Shown: positions 25,936 through 39,300 of the stretch, in pieces
How the letters are laid out: each line of letters begins with the position of its first letter
Position numbering within the stretch: the first letter of the stretch is position 1
NCBI GenBank assembly: GCA_023846275.1
Contig: JAIUJO010000297.1
Span: forward strand, 459,001 to 523,000
Direction: 5' to 3'
Length of the DNA: 64,000 bases
Source of the DNA: Vanilla planifolia
Lineage: Eukaryota > Streptophyta > Magnoliopsida > Asparagales > Orchidaceae
Program-made: the position numbers and the translations under genes
Notes under the pieces: generated by a model
Seen by the model: only the letters and a program-made list of their open reading frames with translations
What the model was told of the DNA's origin: nothing
Database searches by the model: none

Positions 25936-28237
25936 ACTCTACTCTTGCCTATCTTAACCTAGCCTAGCATTGCCAAACTTGGCTCTCTTTACTCCACTCT
26001 ACTCAACTATACTCTACTCCACTCTACTCTACTTTACTCTACTCTACTCAACTCAACTCTACTCTACTCTACTCTACTGTAACAAAACCTTGCCAAGCTT
26101 AGGCTAATTTAGCTCTGTTCTACTTTGCCCTACTTTGCTCAGCTCTTCTTTACTTTGCTTTGCTTTGCTCTGCTTTGCTATACTCAGCTCTTCACTACTA
26201 TTCTTTGCTCTGCTCTACACTTCTTTGTTCTGCTCTGCTTTACTCTACTTTACTCTACTCTAGCCTAGCCTAGCTGAACTAAGCTTTACTCTACTCAACT
26301 CTAGTCTACTCTAACCTACTCTTGCCTAGCCTTGCCTAGCCTATGCTAGTCAACCCTAGCCTAGCCAAACCAAACCTAACTCTACTCTACTCTACTCTAC
26401 TCCACTCTACCATATTCTACACTACTCCACTCAACTCTAGCCTAGCCTAACCTAGCTTTACTCTACTCTACTCTACTTTACTCTATTCAATTCTACCATA
26501 CTACAACTTAGCTTAGCCTAGCCTAACCTAGCTCTACTCTCCTCTTCTCTGCTCAAGCCTAGCCTAGCCTAGCCGAACCATGCGTGTCCTAACCTTGCCT
26601 AAGCTAGTTATGCTCTACTTTGCTCTTCACTACTCTGGTCTCCTTTGCTCTACTAAGCTCTTCCCTTCTTTGCTCTACTCTTCTCTACTCTACTCTACCC
26701 GAGCCTAGCCTTATCAAGACAAACCTAAACTAGGTCTACTCCATTCTACTCTACTCAAAACTACTCTGTTCTACTCTAACCTAGCCTAGCCTAACCTAAC
26801 CTAGCCAACTAGCCTAACCAAGCTCAACTCAACTCTACTCAACTGTACTTTACTCTAACTTAGCCTTACCTAACCTAGCTCTACTCTACTCTACTCCACT
26901 TATCCTTGCTTAGCCTAGCCTAGCCTAGCTTAACCTACCTCTACTTTACTATACTCTTCTCTACTCTACTCTGCTTTGCTCTATTCTACTCAACTCTATC
27001 CTAGCCTAGCATAACTTAACCTAGCTCTACTCTACTCTACTCTACTCTAGCCTAGCCTAACCTAGCCTTGCCTAGCCAAGTCTAATGTAGCTCTAAACTA
27101 CTCTACTCTACTCTACTCTACTATATTATACTCCATTCTTCTCTACTCTACTATACTCTATTCTACTCTATTTACTCTACTCCAATATACTCTACTCAAC
27201 TTTGCTCCACTTTTCTCAATCTTATCCAAGCCAAGTACTACTTGACTCTACTATGCTATACTCTACTCTATTCATCTCTATGCTACTCTACTTAACAATA
27301 CCTTAGCCTAGCCTTTACTTTACTATACTCTATTCAACTTTATTCTACTCTACTCTTTCTACTTTACTATACTCTACTCTACTCTAAGCTAACTTAGCTT
27401 TTCCTAACCTAACTCTACTCTACTCTACTCTACTTTACTCTTCTCAATTATAGCCTAACTTAGTGTATCCTAACATAAGCTAGTTCTACTCTGCTCTGCT
27501 CTACTCTACTATGCTCTACTCTATTCTACTCCCCTTTTCTCTACTCTACTCTAACATAGCCTAGCCTAGCCTTACCTAAGCTAGCTCTACTCTACTCTAC
27601 TCTACCCTAGCCTAGCCTAACCTTACCTAGCCTCACCTAACATGGCCTAGCATAACTTTGCTTAGCTCTACTCTACACTATTTTGCTCTACTATGCTCTA
27701 ACCTGCTCCACTCTTCTTTATTGTACTATAGTCTAGCCTAGCCTATCTTAACACTACTCTTATCTTCTCTAACCAAGCCCAGCCTACCCTAGTCTAACCT
27801 AACTTTGCTCTACTCCACTCTTCTGTAACCTAGCAAATCTTAGCCTAATCAAGCTTTACTGTACTCTACTCTACTCTACTCTACTATACTTTAGTCTATT
27901 CCACTCTACTCTACTCTATTATACACTAGCCTAACCTACCCTAACCAAGCCTAGCATAGCCTCGCCTAGCCAAACCTTGCCTAACCAAACTCTACTTTGC
28001 TCCACTCTATAATGCTATGCTCTACTCAATTTTTCTTTACTCATTTTTGCTCAACTCTGCTATACTTTGCTCTGCACTACTCTACTATACTTTGCTCTCG
28101 TTACCTCTACTCTCTTCTACTCTACTCTACTCTACTCTTCTCTACTCTAACCTACCCTAGCCTAGCCTAGCTTAACCTAGTCCTACTCTACTCTACACTA
28201 CTCTACTATGCTCTTCTCTGCTCATCACTACTCCAAT

Positions 28238-28282
28238 CTGCTCTGCTCCACTCTTCTCCACTCTGCTCTGCTCCACTCTTCT
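28238..28282 (+). repeat. 25-bp-spaced duplication of a CTCTG-rich word
   Basis: The 20-bp word CTGCTCTGCTCCACTCTTCT occurs at 28,238-28,257 and again at 28,263-28,282. The step of 25 bp is five pentamers. Confidence 0.85.
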
Positions 28283-31200
28283 TTGCTCTATTTTGCACTA
28301 CTCTATTTTACTCTACTCTACTCTGCTCAACTTTTTCTAGCCTAGCCTTGCCTAGCCTTATCTAACCAAGCTCTACTCTACTCTACTCTACTCTAGCCTT
28401 TCCTAACCTAGCCTAGCCTAGCCAAGCCTAGCTTTACCTAGCATTAGTTTACTCTAGTCTACTCTATTTTGCTCTGTTCTAATATACTTTACTCTATTCT
28501 ACTCTACTCAACTCTAACCTAGCCTAACCTAGCCTAGCCTGTCATAGCTAGCCAAACCTAGTTCCACTGTGCTCTGCCCTACTCTAATTTACTTTGCTCT
28601 GCTCTCCACTACTCTACTCTTTTCTACTCTACTTTGCTCTAATCTTTTATGCTCTATTCTCCTCCACACTGTTCTGCTCTACTCTACTCTTCTCTACTCT
28701 ACTCCAATCTACTTTACTCTATTCTAGCATAGCTTAGCCTAATAAAGCCTAGCCTAGCCTTATCTTGCATATCTTAACTCTACTCTACTGTACTCTATTA
28801 TACTCTACTATACTACACATTACTCTGCTCTATTCTACTCCACTCAATGCTACTCTACTCAAATCTATTCTATTATACTCTACTCTACTTTATTCTACTC
28901 TAACCTAGCTTCACATATCCTAGCTATACTCTACTCGAGCCTAGCCTAGCTAAACCTAGCTCCACTCCTCTACTCTTCTATACTCGTTTTTGCTCTTCTC
29001 TTTTCTCTTTTACTATGCTCTACTCTACTCTACTATGCTCTTCTCTACACTATTCTACACAACTCTGCTCTGTTCTACTTTTCTCTACTTTACTTGACTC
29101 TTTTCTATTCTACTCAACTCTAAACCAGTTTACCCTAGCCTAGCCTAAGCTAGCTAACAAATCTCTACTCTACTCTACTCTACTTTACTCAACTCTATTA
29201 TGCTCTTACCTAGCCTCGCCTAACCTAGCTCTGCTCTACTATGCTTTGCTCTACTCTACTCTGCTCTACTCTACTCATCTCTACTCTTCTCTGCTATACT
29301 CTAGCCAAGCCTAACCTGTCCTAGCTCTACTCTACTCTTACCTACTCTACTCTACTAAACTCTAACCTAGCCTAAACTAGCCTAGCTTAAGCTAACCTTG
29401 CCTTGTCTAACCTAACTTTGCTCTACTCTACTCTACTTTGCTGTACTCTACACTACTTTGCTCTACTCTACTCTTGCCTTGCCTAACCTAGCCAAGCCTA
29501 GCCTAGCTCAACCTAGCTCTACTCAACTTTACTACTCTCTACTCTACTCTACTCTAACGTGGCCTAACATAATCTAGCTTATCTTAATCGAGCTCTACTC
29601 TACTTTTCTCTGCTCTGTTCGGCTCTACTCATCTCTTATAAGCTCTACTCTACTCAACTCTGCTCTACTAAAATCCACTTTACTATTCTCTTCTTTGCTC
29701 AACTTTACTCTACTCTAGCTTAGTCTAACCTAGTCAAACTAAGCTCTACTCTACTCTACTATACTTCACTCTACTCAAGCGAAGCCTAGCCTACTCTAGC
29801 CTATCATAACCTCGCCTAACCTAGATCAAGTTTGCTTTACTCTACTCTATAATACTCTACTCTAATCTATGCTATTTTATTATACTTTATTCTTATTTAG
29901 CATAGCCAAGCGAAACCTAACCTAGTCTTACTCTACTCTACTCTATTATAGTCTAGCCTAGCCTAGCCTAGCGAAGCTCTACTCTGCACAACTTTGCTCA
30001 ACTGTGCTTCGCTCTACTCTGCTGTACTCTACTTTTGTTTGAACTACTCTGCTATGCTCTGCTTTGCTCAACTCTGTATTGCTCAATTCTGCTCGATTAT
30101 ACTATACTCTGCTCTACTCTAATCTTGTCTAGCCTAACCTAACCAAGCTCTACTCTTCTCTACTCTACTCTGCTCTACTCCACTATACTATGCTCTAATC
30201 TACTTTGCTCTACTCTACTCAAATCTACTCAGTGTTACTATACTCTAGCTTAGCCTAACCTAACCTAGCTCTACTATATTCTACCTTACAATACTCTATT
30301 ATACTCTACTATATTCTAATGTACTCTACTCTACTCTATTCTTCGCTACCCTTGTCCATCCTAGCCTAACCTAGCTCTACTCTACTCTACTCTACACTAC
30401 TTTAACCTAGCCTAGCCTAGCTCAACCTAAACTTAGCTCTACTTTGCTCTACTCTGCTCTGCTCTACTCTGCACTTCTCTTCTCTGCTCTACTCAACTCT
30501 GCACTATTGTGCTTTGTTCTACTCTACTCTACTCTACTCTACTATACTCTACTCTACTCTATTTTACTCCAATCTACTCTACTCTACTCTACTCAAACCA
30601 TGCCTAGCTTAGCCTAGGCTAAACTAAGTCTACTTTACTCAACTATACTCTAGCTTAACTAAGCATAGCCTAACCTAGCTTAGCCTTGCTTAGCCTAACC
30701 AAGCTGTACTTTGCTCTGCTTGGTCAACTCCTCTCTTTTATGTTCTACTCTACTTGTTTCTATTCTTCTTTATTATGCTTTACTTGGTTCTACTCTGCTC
30801 TGCTCTACTTTGGTCTAGTCTAGTCTGCTTTACTCAATTCTAACCAAGTTTAGCCTAACCAAGCCTAAATTAGCTGTACTCGAATCTACTCTATAATGCT
30901 CTTCTCTGCTCTACTATGCCCTGCTCTATTCTACTCATCTCTACTCTACTCTAGTTTACACTGCTCTATTCTACTTTAACCTAGCCTAGCTTAGCTTAAC
31001 CTGGCTCTACTCTACTCTACTCTATAATGCTCTACTCTACTCTCCTCTACTCTACACTACTCTACTCTACTCTAGCCTACTCTAATTTAGCCTAGCTTAG
31101 CCTTATCATGCCTAACCTTACTCTACTTTACTCCGTCCTACTCTACTCACTCTAATCTATTCGAGTCTAACCTAGCCTAGCCTAACCTACCCTAACTTAG

Positions 31201-33790
31201 CTCTACCTTACTCTACTCTACAGTACTCTACTCTACACTACTCTATTTAACTAAATCGTAGCTTAACCAAGCTTAACCTATCCTAGCCTAACCTAGCTCT
31301 ACTCTGCTCAACTCTACTTATCTCTACTCTACTATACTACAATTTTCTCTACTTTACTCTCTTCAACACTACTCTTCCATAATATGATCTACTCTACTTT
31401 GCACTATTCTCCTCTCCTCTCTACTCTTCTTTGCTCTGGTCTACTCTACTCTACTCTGCTTTGCTCTACTCTGCTCTGGTCTCCTCTACTCTCTACTTCT
31501 CAACTCTACACTTCTCTGCTCTAGTCGAGCCTAGCCAAACCTAGCCTCCCCTACCTTAGCCTAGCCTAACCTATTTTGCTTTACTCTACGGTACTCTACT
31601 CTAATCTACTCTACTCTATTCTTACGTAGCCTAGCCCAACCTAACTAGCAACACTCTACTCTACTCTACACAACTCTTCTCTACTCTAACCTAGCCTTGC
31701 CTAGCCTAGCATAACCTAGCTTAACTCTACTATACTATACTCTTCTCTACAGTACTCATCTCTACTTTTCTATTCTCTGTTTAGCTCTCTTTTACACTAG
31801 TCTGCTCTACTCTACTCTACATTACTCTACTATACTCTATCAATCTTTACTCTACTATGCTTCATAGTACTTTGCTTTACTCTACTCTGCTCTACTCTAC
31901 CCTATTCTACTCCACTCTACTCTAACATAGCATAGCCTAGCCTACCCTAACCAAACCTTACCTAGCTCTAATCTACCCTAATCTACACTACTTTGCTCTT
32001 CTACTTGACTCTAGCTTAGTCTAGTCTAGCCTAGCCTTACCTAACTTAGCTCAGCTCTATTCTACTCTACTCTAACGTTGCTTAGCTTATCATAGCCTAA
32101 CTTAGCTTTATTCCACTTTACTCTAGTGTAGCCTTGCCTAACCTAGCATAGCCAAACTTAGCTCTACTATACTCTGCTCTTCTCTACTCTACTCTAGTCT
32201 ACTCGTCTTTGCTCTGCTCTACTCTACATTACTCTACTCAACTCTACTGGACTCTAATCTACTCTAGCCTAGTTTAGCCTAGCCTAATTGAGCTCTACTC
32301 TAATCTATTCTACTCGACCTTACTCTGCTTTAGGCTAGCCTAGACGAACCTAGCCTTACTCTTCTCTTCTCTACACTACTCTTCTCTATTCTGCTTTACT
32401 CTGCTCTTCTTTGCTCTTCTTTGTACTACTCTACTCTGCTTTGCTCTGCTCCACTCTGTTATACTCTACCCTACTCTACTTTACTCTATTCTTGCCTAGC
32501 TTAGCCAAGCATAGCCTAAACAAACCTAGCTCTACTCTACTCTACGCTACTTGACTCTTGCATAGCCTAAATTAGTCTAGCCTAGCCTAGTTTACTCAAG
32601 CCTAAACTAGCCTAGTGTAGCCTAACTAACCTAACCTAGCTGCTCTACTCTATTCTACTTTTCTCTACTCTACTCTACTCTACTTTTCTAGTCTCTTCTT
32701 TGCTCTCCTCTACTCTGCTTTGCTTTTCTCCACTCTACTTTGCTCTAATCTACTTTGCCCTACTCTGCTCTACTCTACTCTATGTTAGCCAATGTTAGCT
32801 AAACCTATCCTAACCTTGCTATACTCTGCTCTACTTTGCTCTACTCTTACCTAGCCTAACTTATCCTAGCATAGCCTAGCCAAGCTCACTTAGCTGTACT
32901 CTACTCTATTATACTATACTCTACTCTACTCTACTCTACTAAACTCTACTCTACCCTACTCTACTCTACTCTACCCTGCTCTACTTTACTCTAGCTTAGC
33001 CTAACTTTGCCTAGCTTAGCTTAACCTAGCTCTACTCAACTTTGCTCTACTCAGCTCTGTGCTACTCTACTCTGCTATGCTTTGCTATACTCTACTATTC
33101 TTTACTCTGCTCATCTCTACTCTACTCCACTCTACTGTAGCCTAGTATAGCCTACCTAAATTAAGCTCTACTTTACTTTAGTCTACTCTACTCTAGAATA
33201 GCCTGGCCTTGCCTGTGCTAGCCAAGCGTAAGCTAGCCTAGCCTGTCTTTGCTCTACTCTTTTCCACTCTACTCTACACTACTTTGTTCTACTTTATTAT
33301 ACTCTAACTAAGCCTATCCTACCCAAACCTAGCTCTACTCTAATCTACTCTATTCTATTCTGTTATACTCTAATCTAGCCTAATCTTAGCTTAGTCGAGC
33401 CAAGCCCAACCTTGCCTATCCCAGCCTAGCCTAGCCTAGTTCGCCTCTGCTTTGTTTTTCACTACTCTGCTCTGCTCTACTCTACTCTGCTCTACTCTAC
33501 TCTGCTTTGCTTTGTTCTACTCTTCTCTACCCTACTCTACTCTTGCCTAGCCCTATCTAACCTATTCTAAGCTAGCTCTACTCTACTCTACTTTACCAAT
33601 CTCTACTTTACTCTACTCTAGACTAGCCTAGCCCAACCTAGTCATGCCAAGCCTAAACAAGCTTTACTAAACTCTACTCTGCTATACTTTATTATACTCT
33701 ACTCTACTATACTCTACTCTAACCTACCCTAAGCAAGCCTTACCTAGCCAAGCCAAGCCTAGCTTAGGCTAACTTAGCTCTACTTTACTA

Positions 33791-33830
33791 TACTCTACTA
33801 ATTTAAACTCTACTCCACTAATTTAAACTC
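33791..33830 (+). repeat. 20-bp tandem duplication with ATTTAAAC
   Basis: Two adjacent 20-bp copies of TACTCTACTAATTTAAACTC differ at one base (CTCTA against CTCCA). The rare ATTTAAA word shows that this is a true duplication and not background periodicity. Confidence 0.9.
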
Positions 33831-33963
33831 TACTCTACTCTACACTACTATGCAATACTCTGCTTTACTCTTCTTTATACTAACACTAATCTACTATAGT
33901 GTACTCTAGCTTAACGTAGCCAAGTACGACTCTACTCTACTCCATTATACTCTACTCTATTCT

Positions 33964-33996
33964 TCTATAAACTATCCAACTTAATAATATTTTGGC
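33964..33996. other. Short A+T-rich non-pentamer patch
   Basis: About 33 bp including ATAAACTATCCAACTTAATA and ATATTTTGG breaks the pentamer pattern before GCTTAGCC resumes. It resembles the large island at 19.25-20.29 kb only in being A+T-rich; I see no specific match. Confidence 0.7.
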
Positions 33997-34359
33997 TTAG
34001 CCTTTTCTTAACTTTACACGACTCTATTTTATTCTACTTTGCTTTACTCTCCTTTAATCCACTTTACTCTACTAAACTCTACTCTACTCAACTTTATCCT
34101 AACATAGCCTTGCCTAACCTAGCTCTACTTTACTCTACCCTAGCCTAGCACAACCTAACATAGCCTAACCTAGTTTTGCTCTAATCTACTCTACTAAACT
34201 CTACTTTGCTATACTCAGCTCTGCTCTTTTTTACTCTACTCTTTTCTACTATGCTCCACTCTATTCTACTGTATTCTATAATAATCTAGCATAGCCTAGC
34301 CTAACTTAGCTCTACTCTACTCTACTTTATTCTAATATACTCCACTCTACTCTACTCTA

Positions 34360-35375
34360 GCCTAGCCTAGCCTATTGTAGCCTAAATCAGCCCAACCTAA
34401 CCTAGCTCTACTTTACTCTACTCTACTCTACTCCATCATGCTCTACTCTACTTCACTCTAACCTATTCTACCCAAGCCTACCTTAATAAAGCACTACTTT
34501 ACTCTGCTCTACTCTACTCTGATTTTTTCTACTCTGCTTTACTCACCTCTATACTCTACTCTACTCTGCTCCACTCCACTCTACTATGCTCAGCTTTGCT
34601 TTACTTTACCCCACTCTTTTTTGCTCTACTCTGCTATCTTCTTCTCTCCTCTTTTCTCCTTTACTCTCTTCTCCTCACCTCTCTTCTCCTCTACTCTACT
34701 CTATTCTACTCTGCTCTAGTCCACTCTTCTCTACTCCACTCTACTCTACTCTACTCATCTCTAGCCTATCCTAGCCTAGCCTACCCTAACCTTGCTCTAA
34801 TCTACTTTATTCTACCGAACACTGCTCTACCTTACTCTACTCTATTCTACTCTATCCTAGCCGAACCTAGCCTTGTTAATCTAGCTTAACTCAACTCTAC
34901 TCTTCTCTGCTCTACATTACTCTACAATGCTCTTCTTTACTTTGCCTTATTCTGCTCTACTCTACTCTATTTTGCTCTACTCTACTCTACTCTAATTTAC
35001 TCTATTGTACTATACTCTACTCCATGCTACTTTATTCTACTACACTCTACTCAATTCTTGCCTAGCCTAGCCTAGTCTAGTATAACAAAGCTCTACTCTA
35101 CTCTACGTTACTCTACCCTACTCTATACTGCCCTACACTGCCCTAGCTTAGCCTAGCCTAACCTCACTCTACTCTCCTCTTTGCTACTATACTTTGCTCT
35201 ACTCCTACTCTACTCTACTTTGCTTTACTCTACTCTACTCTACTCTACTTTACTATAACCTTTCTTAGCCTAACCAAACCTGGCTCAACTCTACTCTACT
35301 TGATTATACTCTACTTGACTTTTGCCTTACCTAGCTTAGCTTAGATTCCCTTGCTTAGCTTAGCCTAACCTAGCT
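34360..35375 (+). repeat. Copy 1 of a tandem ~1.0-kb higher-order satellite repeat
   Basis: This segment aligns by eye with the one that follows it directly. Shared words, with copy-1 and copy-2 starts, are: CCCAACCTAACCT 34,391/35,435; TCTACTCTGCTTTAC 34,528/35,562; CTTCTTCTCTCCT 34,638/35,673; a 21-bp match beginning CCTAGCCTAGCCTACC 34,770/35,788; GAACACT... 34,817/35,835; TTGCCTTAT 34,942/35,956; AACCTCACTCTA 35,160/36,174; CTTTGCTTTAC 35,218/36,221; TTATACTCTACTTG 35,304/36,306; CCTTGCTTA 35,349/36,351. The offset drifts from 1,044 to 1,002, so indels have accumulated. Block order and rare variants are preserved, which chance similarity of pentamers would not give. Boundaries are approximate. 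Confidence 0.85.
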
Positions 35376-36380
35376 ATGCTCTACTCTATTCTACTCTACT
35401 CTAGCCTAGCCTAGCCTAGTGTAGCATAGCTTAGCCCAACCTAACCTCACTCTACTCTACTCTAATTTACTCTACTCTACTCTGACTTAGCATAGCCTAG
35501 CCTTCCTTAACCAAGCATTGCTTTACTCTGCTTTACTCTACTCTACTCTACTCTAATTTTCTCTACTCTGCTTTACCCTCGTCTACTCTACTCAGCTCTA
35601 CTATACTCCACTGCACTCTACTCTGCTTTACTCTACTCTACCCCTTGTTTTTGCTCTACTCTACTCTGCCAACTTCTTCTCTCCTCACCTCTCTTGTCCT
35701 CTATTCTAATATATTCTAGTCTACTCTACTCCAATCTACTCCTCTACTCTATTCCACTCTACTCTACTCTACTCCTTTATAGCCAATCCTAGCCTAGCCT
35801 ACCCTAACCTAGCTCTAATCTACTCTACTTTATTGAACACTACTTTACCCTAATCTACTCTATTCTACTCTATCCTAATCGAGCCTAGCCTAATCTAGCT
35901 CAACTCTACTTTGCTCTACTCCACTCTACATTACTCTACACTACTCTTCTTTGCATTGCCTTATCCTAATCTACATTACTCTACAATACTCTACTCCATT
36001 CTACTCTATTTTGCTCTACTCTACTCTACTCTATTGTACTCTACTCTACTCTACTCTATTCTAGTATACTATACTCTACTCTTGCCTAGCTTAGCCTAAC
36101 CTAGCATATCAAAGTTCTACTCTACTCTGTTTTACTTTACTCTACCTTACTTTACTCTAGCCTATCCTAGCCTAACCTCACTCTAATCTACTCTGTTCTA
36201 CTCTACTCTACTCTACTCTACTTTGCTTTACTTTACTCTATGCTACTCTACTTTATTATAGCCTTGCCAGCCTAACAAAACGTAGCTCTACTCTACTCCA
36301 CACTATTATACTCTACTTGGCCCCAGCCTAGCCTAACCTAACCTAGATAGCCTTGCTTAACATAGCCTAACCTAGCTCTA
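35376..36380 (+). repeat. Copy 2 of the tandem ~1.0-kb higher-order satellite repeat
   Basis: This is the direct, same-orientation partner of the preceding ~1.0-kb segment. It keeps the same order of C-rich polypyrimidine patch, B-block with ACCCTAAC, GAACACT word, TTGCCTTAT word, B-block ending CAAAG, B-block with AACCTCAC and TTATACTCTACTTG word. Detectable similarity starts about where copy 1 ends and stops about where copy 2 ends. That is the pattern of a single tandem duplication by unequal exchange or replication slippage. I did not find a third copy on either side. Identity looks like roughly four in five bases in the parts I compared, so the event is not recent relative to the local mutation rate. 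Boundaries are approximate. Confidence 0.85.
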
Positions 36381-39300
36381 CTCTTCCCTGCTCTACTCTA
36401 TTATGCTCTGCTTTACTTTGCTCTGCTCTACTTAACTCTACTCTGCTCAACTTTGCTCTCTTTTATGCTACTTTAGCAAAGCCTAGCCTAACCTAACCTT
36501 GCTATACTCCACTCTCTAGCCTAACCTAGCTCTACTCTACTCTACTTCATAATACTACACATTATCATGCTCTCCTCTACTCTACTATACTATACTATAC
36601 TTTACTACAACCTAGCCTAGCCTATCTTAGCCTAACTTTGCTTTACTCTAGTCTATGCTACTCTAATCTAGCCAAACGTCACCTAGCCTAACAAAGCCTA
36701 ACTTAGCTTTACTCTACTCTACTCTGCTCTACTGAGCTATACTATGCTCTTCTCTGAATTGCTTTGCTCTGTCTACTCTACTCTACTCTACTTTTTTATC
36801 CTTTAATCTACTCTACTTTGCTCTGCTCTACTCTACTCTACTCTGCTTTACTCTATTCTACTCTACTCTACTCTACTCTACTCTACTCTACTCCACTTTA
36901 CTCTACTCTACTCTAGCCTAGTCTATCCTAGCATAGCCTAACCTAGCTCTACCTTACTCTACTCTACTCTACTCTTCTCTAGCCTAGCCTATCTTTTCTT
37001 AACATAGCCTAACCTAGCTCTTCTTGACTATAGTCTACTCTACTCTACTTTACTTTACTCTATTCTATCCTAGTCTAGCCTAGCTTAGCCTAACCTAACC
37101 AGGCACTACTCTACTCTACTATACTTTACTCAAGCCAATCCTTACCTAGCCAAGCCTACACTAGCCCAGCCTAACTTAGCTTAGCCTAACCTAGCTCTTC
37201 TCTATTATGCTCTACACTTCTCTACTCTTCTCTGCTCTACTCCACTCTACTCTACTCCACTATGCTCTACTCTATTATACTACATTATGTACTTTAGCAT
37301 ATTTTAGCTTAGCATAGCCTAACCTAGGTTTACTCTACCCTAACCTACTTTTGCTTAGGACAGCCTAGCCTACCATAACCTAGCCTAGCTTAGCCTAACC
37401 TAACAAGCTTTACTCTACTCTAATCAACTCTATGCTACTCTTCTCTACTCAGCTTTGCTCTACTCTACACTAAACTACCCTAGCCTAGCCTAGCTTAACC
37501 TTGCCTAGCTCGACTCTACTCTTATCTACTCTACCTTACTCTACTCTACACTTCCCTACTCTAGCTTAGCATAGCCTAGCCTAGCCTAACCAAGCTTTAC
37601 TCTACTCCACTCTACTCTACTCTACTATACTATACTTTACTCTACTCTGCCCTACTCTAGCCTAACCCAACCTACTCTAACCTAACCTAGCTCGACTCTA
37701 TTCTTCTCTACTCTACTCTAGCCTCGCCTAGCCTAGCTTAACCTAGCTTTACTCTACTCCACTCTAATCTACACTACTCTACTATACTCTACTCTACTCT
37801 AACTTAGCCTAGCATAGCATAGCATAACCTTGCTTTACTCTACTCTACCATACTATACTCTACTTTCTCTTTTCTGCACTGCTCTGCTCTTCTCTTCTCT
37901 GTTCTACTCTGGTCTACTCCAGTCTACTTTGCTCAGCTCTACTCTATTTTGCTCTACTTTGCTCTACTTTACTCTACTCTACAAAAGCCTAGCCCAACCT
38001 AGCCTAGCCTAACAAAGCTTTACTCTACTCTACTCTAGCTTAGCCCTTTCTAGCCTATCTTAGCCAAGCCTAGCCTAGCATAGCCTAAGCAAGCTCTACT
38101 CTACTTTATTGTACTCTACTCCACTCTACTCTAGTAGACTCTACTTTACTCTACTCTACTCTACTCTACTCCACTCTTCTCTACTCTAACCTTGCCTACT
38201 CTAGCTTAAGCTCTACTCAATCCACTTTATCCTTGCTTAGCCTAGCTTAGGCAAGCCTTACATAGCCTAGCTTAACCGAGATCTACTCTGCATTGTTTTA
38301 CTTTGCTTTTCTCTGCTTTGCTCTACTCTGTTCTGCTCTACTCTACTCTATTCTATTCTACATTACTCTATTATACTCTAGCCTAGCTTAGCCTAATCCA
38401 GCTCTACTCTACTCTAATTTGTAATACTCAAGACGAGCCTTGCCTAGCTTAGCCAAACCTAACCTATCTTAGCCAAGCCTAACCTACCCTAGCCAAGCGT
38501 AACCTATCTTACCCTAATCTAGCTTAACTACTCTCCACTTTACTCTATACTACTCTACTTTGTTCTACTACTCTTTACTCTACTTTACTCCACTGTACTC
38601 TACTTTCACCAACCCTAGCTTAGCCAAGCCCATCTGAGCTCTAATCTACACTACTTTAGCATTGCCTAACCTAGCCTCGCTTAGCCTATCCCTTCTCTAC
38701 TCTTCTCTGCTCTACTCTGCTCTGCTCTGCTTTGCTCTACTCTGCTCTACTCTACTCTACTATACTATACTAATCTCTACCTTACTCTACTCTACTCTAC
38801 TCTACTGTACTCTGCTCTATTATACTCCATCCCATCTTAAACTAACCTAGCTCTACTTTACTATACTTTACTCTACTATACTCTAGCCAAACCTTGCCTA
38901 GGCTAGCCTACCCTAGCATAAGGTAGCCTAAAATAACCTAACAATGCTCTACTATACTTTACTTTACTCTACACTACTCTACTCAACTCTACTAAACTCT
39001 ACTCTTCTCTACTTTAGCCTAGCTTAGCCTATCCTAGCCTAACCTAGCTTTACTCTACTCTACTCTACTCCACTCCACTCTACCCTACCCTACTATAGCC
39101 TAGCCTTGCTTAAATTAGCCTTGCATTACCTAACCTACCTCTGCTCTACTTTACTCTACTATGCTTTGCTCATCTCGACACTTTACAGATCTGCTCTACT
39201 CTACTCTACCCTACTCTAGCTTTACCTAACCTAACTTAACTTGATCTAGCTTTACTCTACTCTACTCTCCTCTACTCCACACTACTCTACTCTACTCTAA

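Larger units (their letters stand above)
20295..34359 (+). repeat. A/B pentanucleotide satellite array, middle part
   Basis: The same A/B pentamer organisation as on the left of the A+T-rich island resumes immediately, in the same orientation. It begins with an A-block followed by a B-block rich in CCTAA units (about 20,313-20,345). A-to-B changes keep the 5-bp phase (CTCTAGCCTAG), whereas B-to-A changes such as 20,592-20,602 add one base. Local 20-bp tandem duplications occur at 23,957-23,996, 25,896-25,935, 32,951-32,980 and 33,791-33,830, and a 25-bp one at 28,238-28,282. Two short interruptions lie at 23,331-23,352 and 33,964-33,996. No gene is visible. Runs of CTCTG variants are clustered, for example near 20,760-20,870, 22,960-23,010 and 28,200-28,290, which suggests that mutated units were locally amplified. 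Confidence 0.96.
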
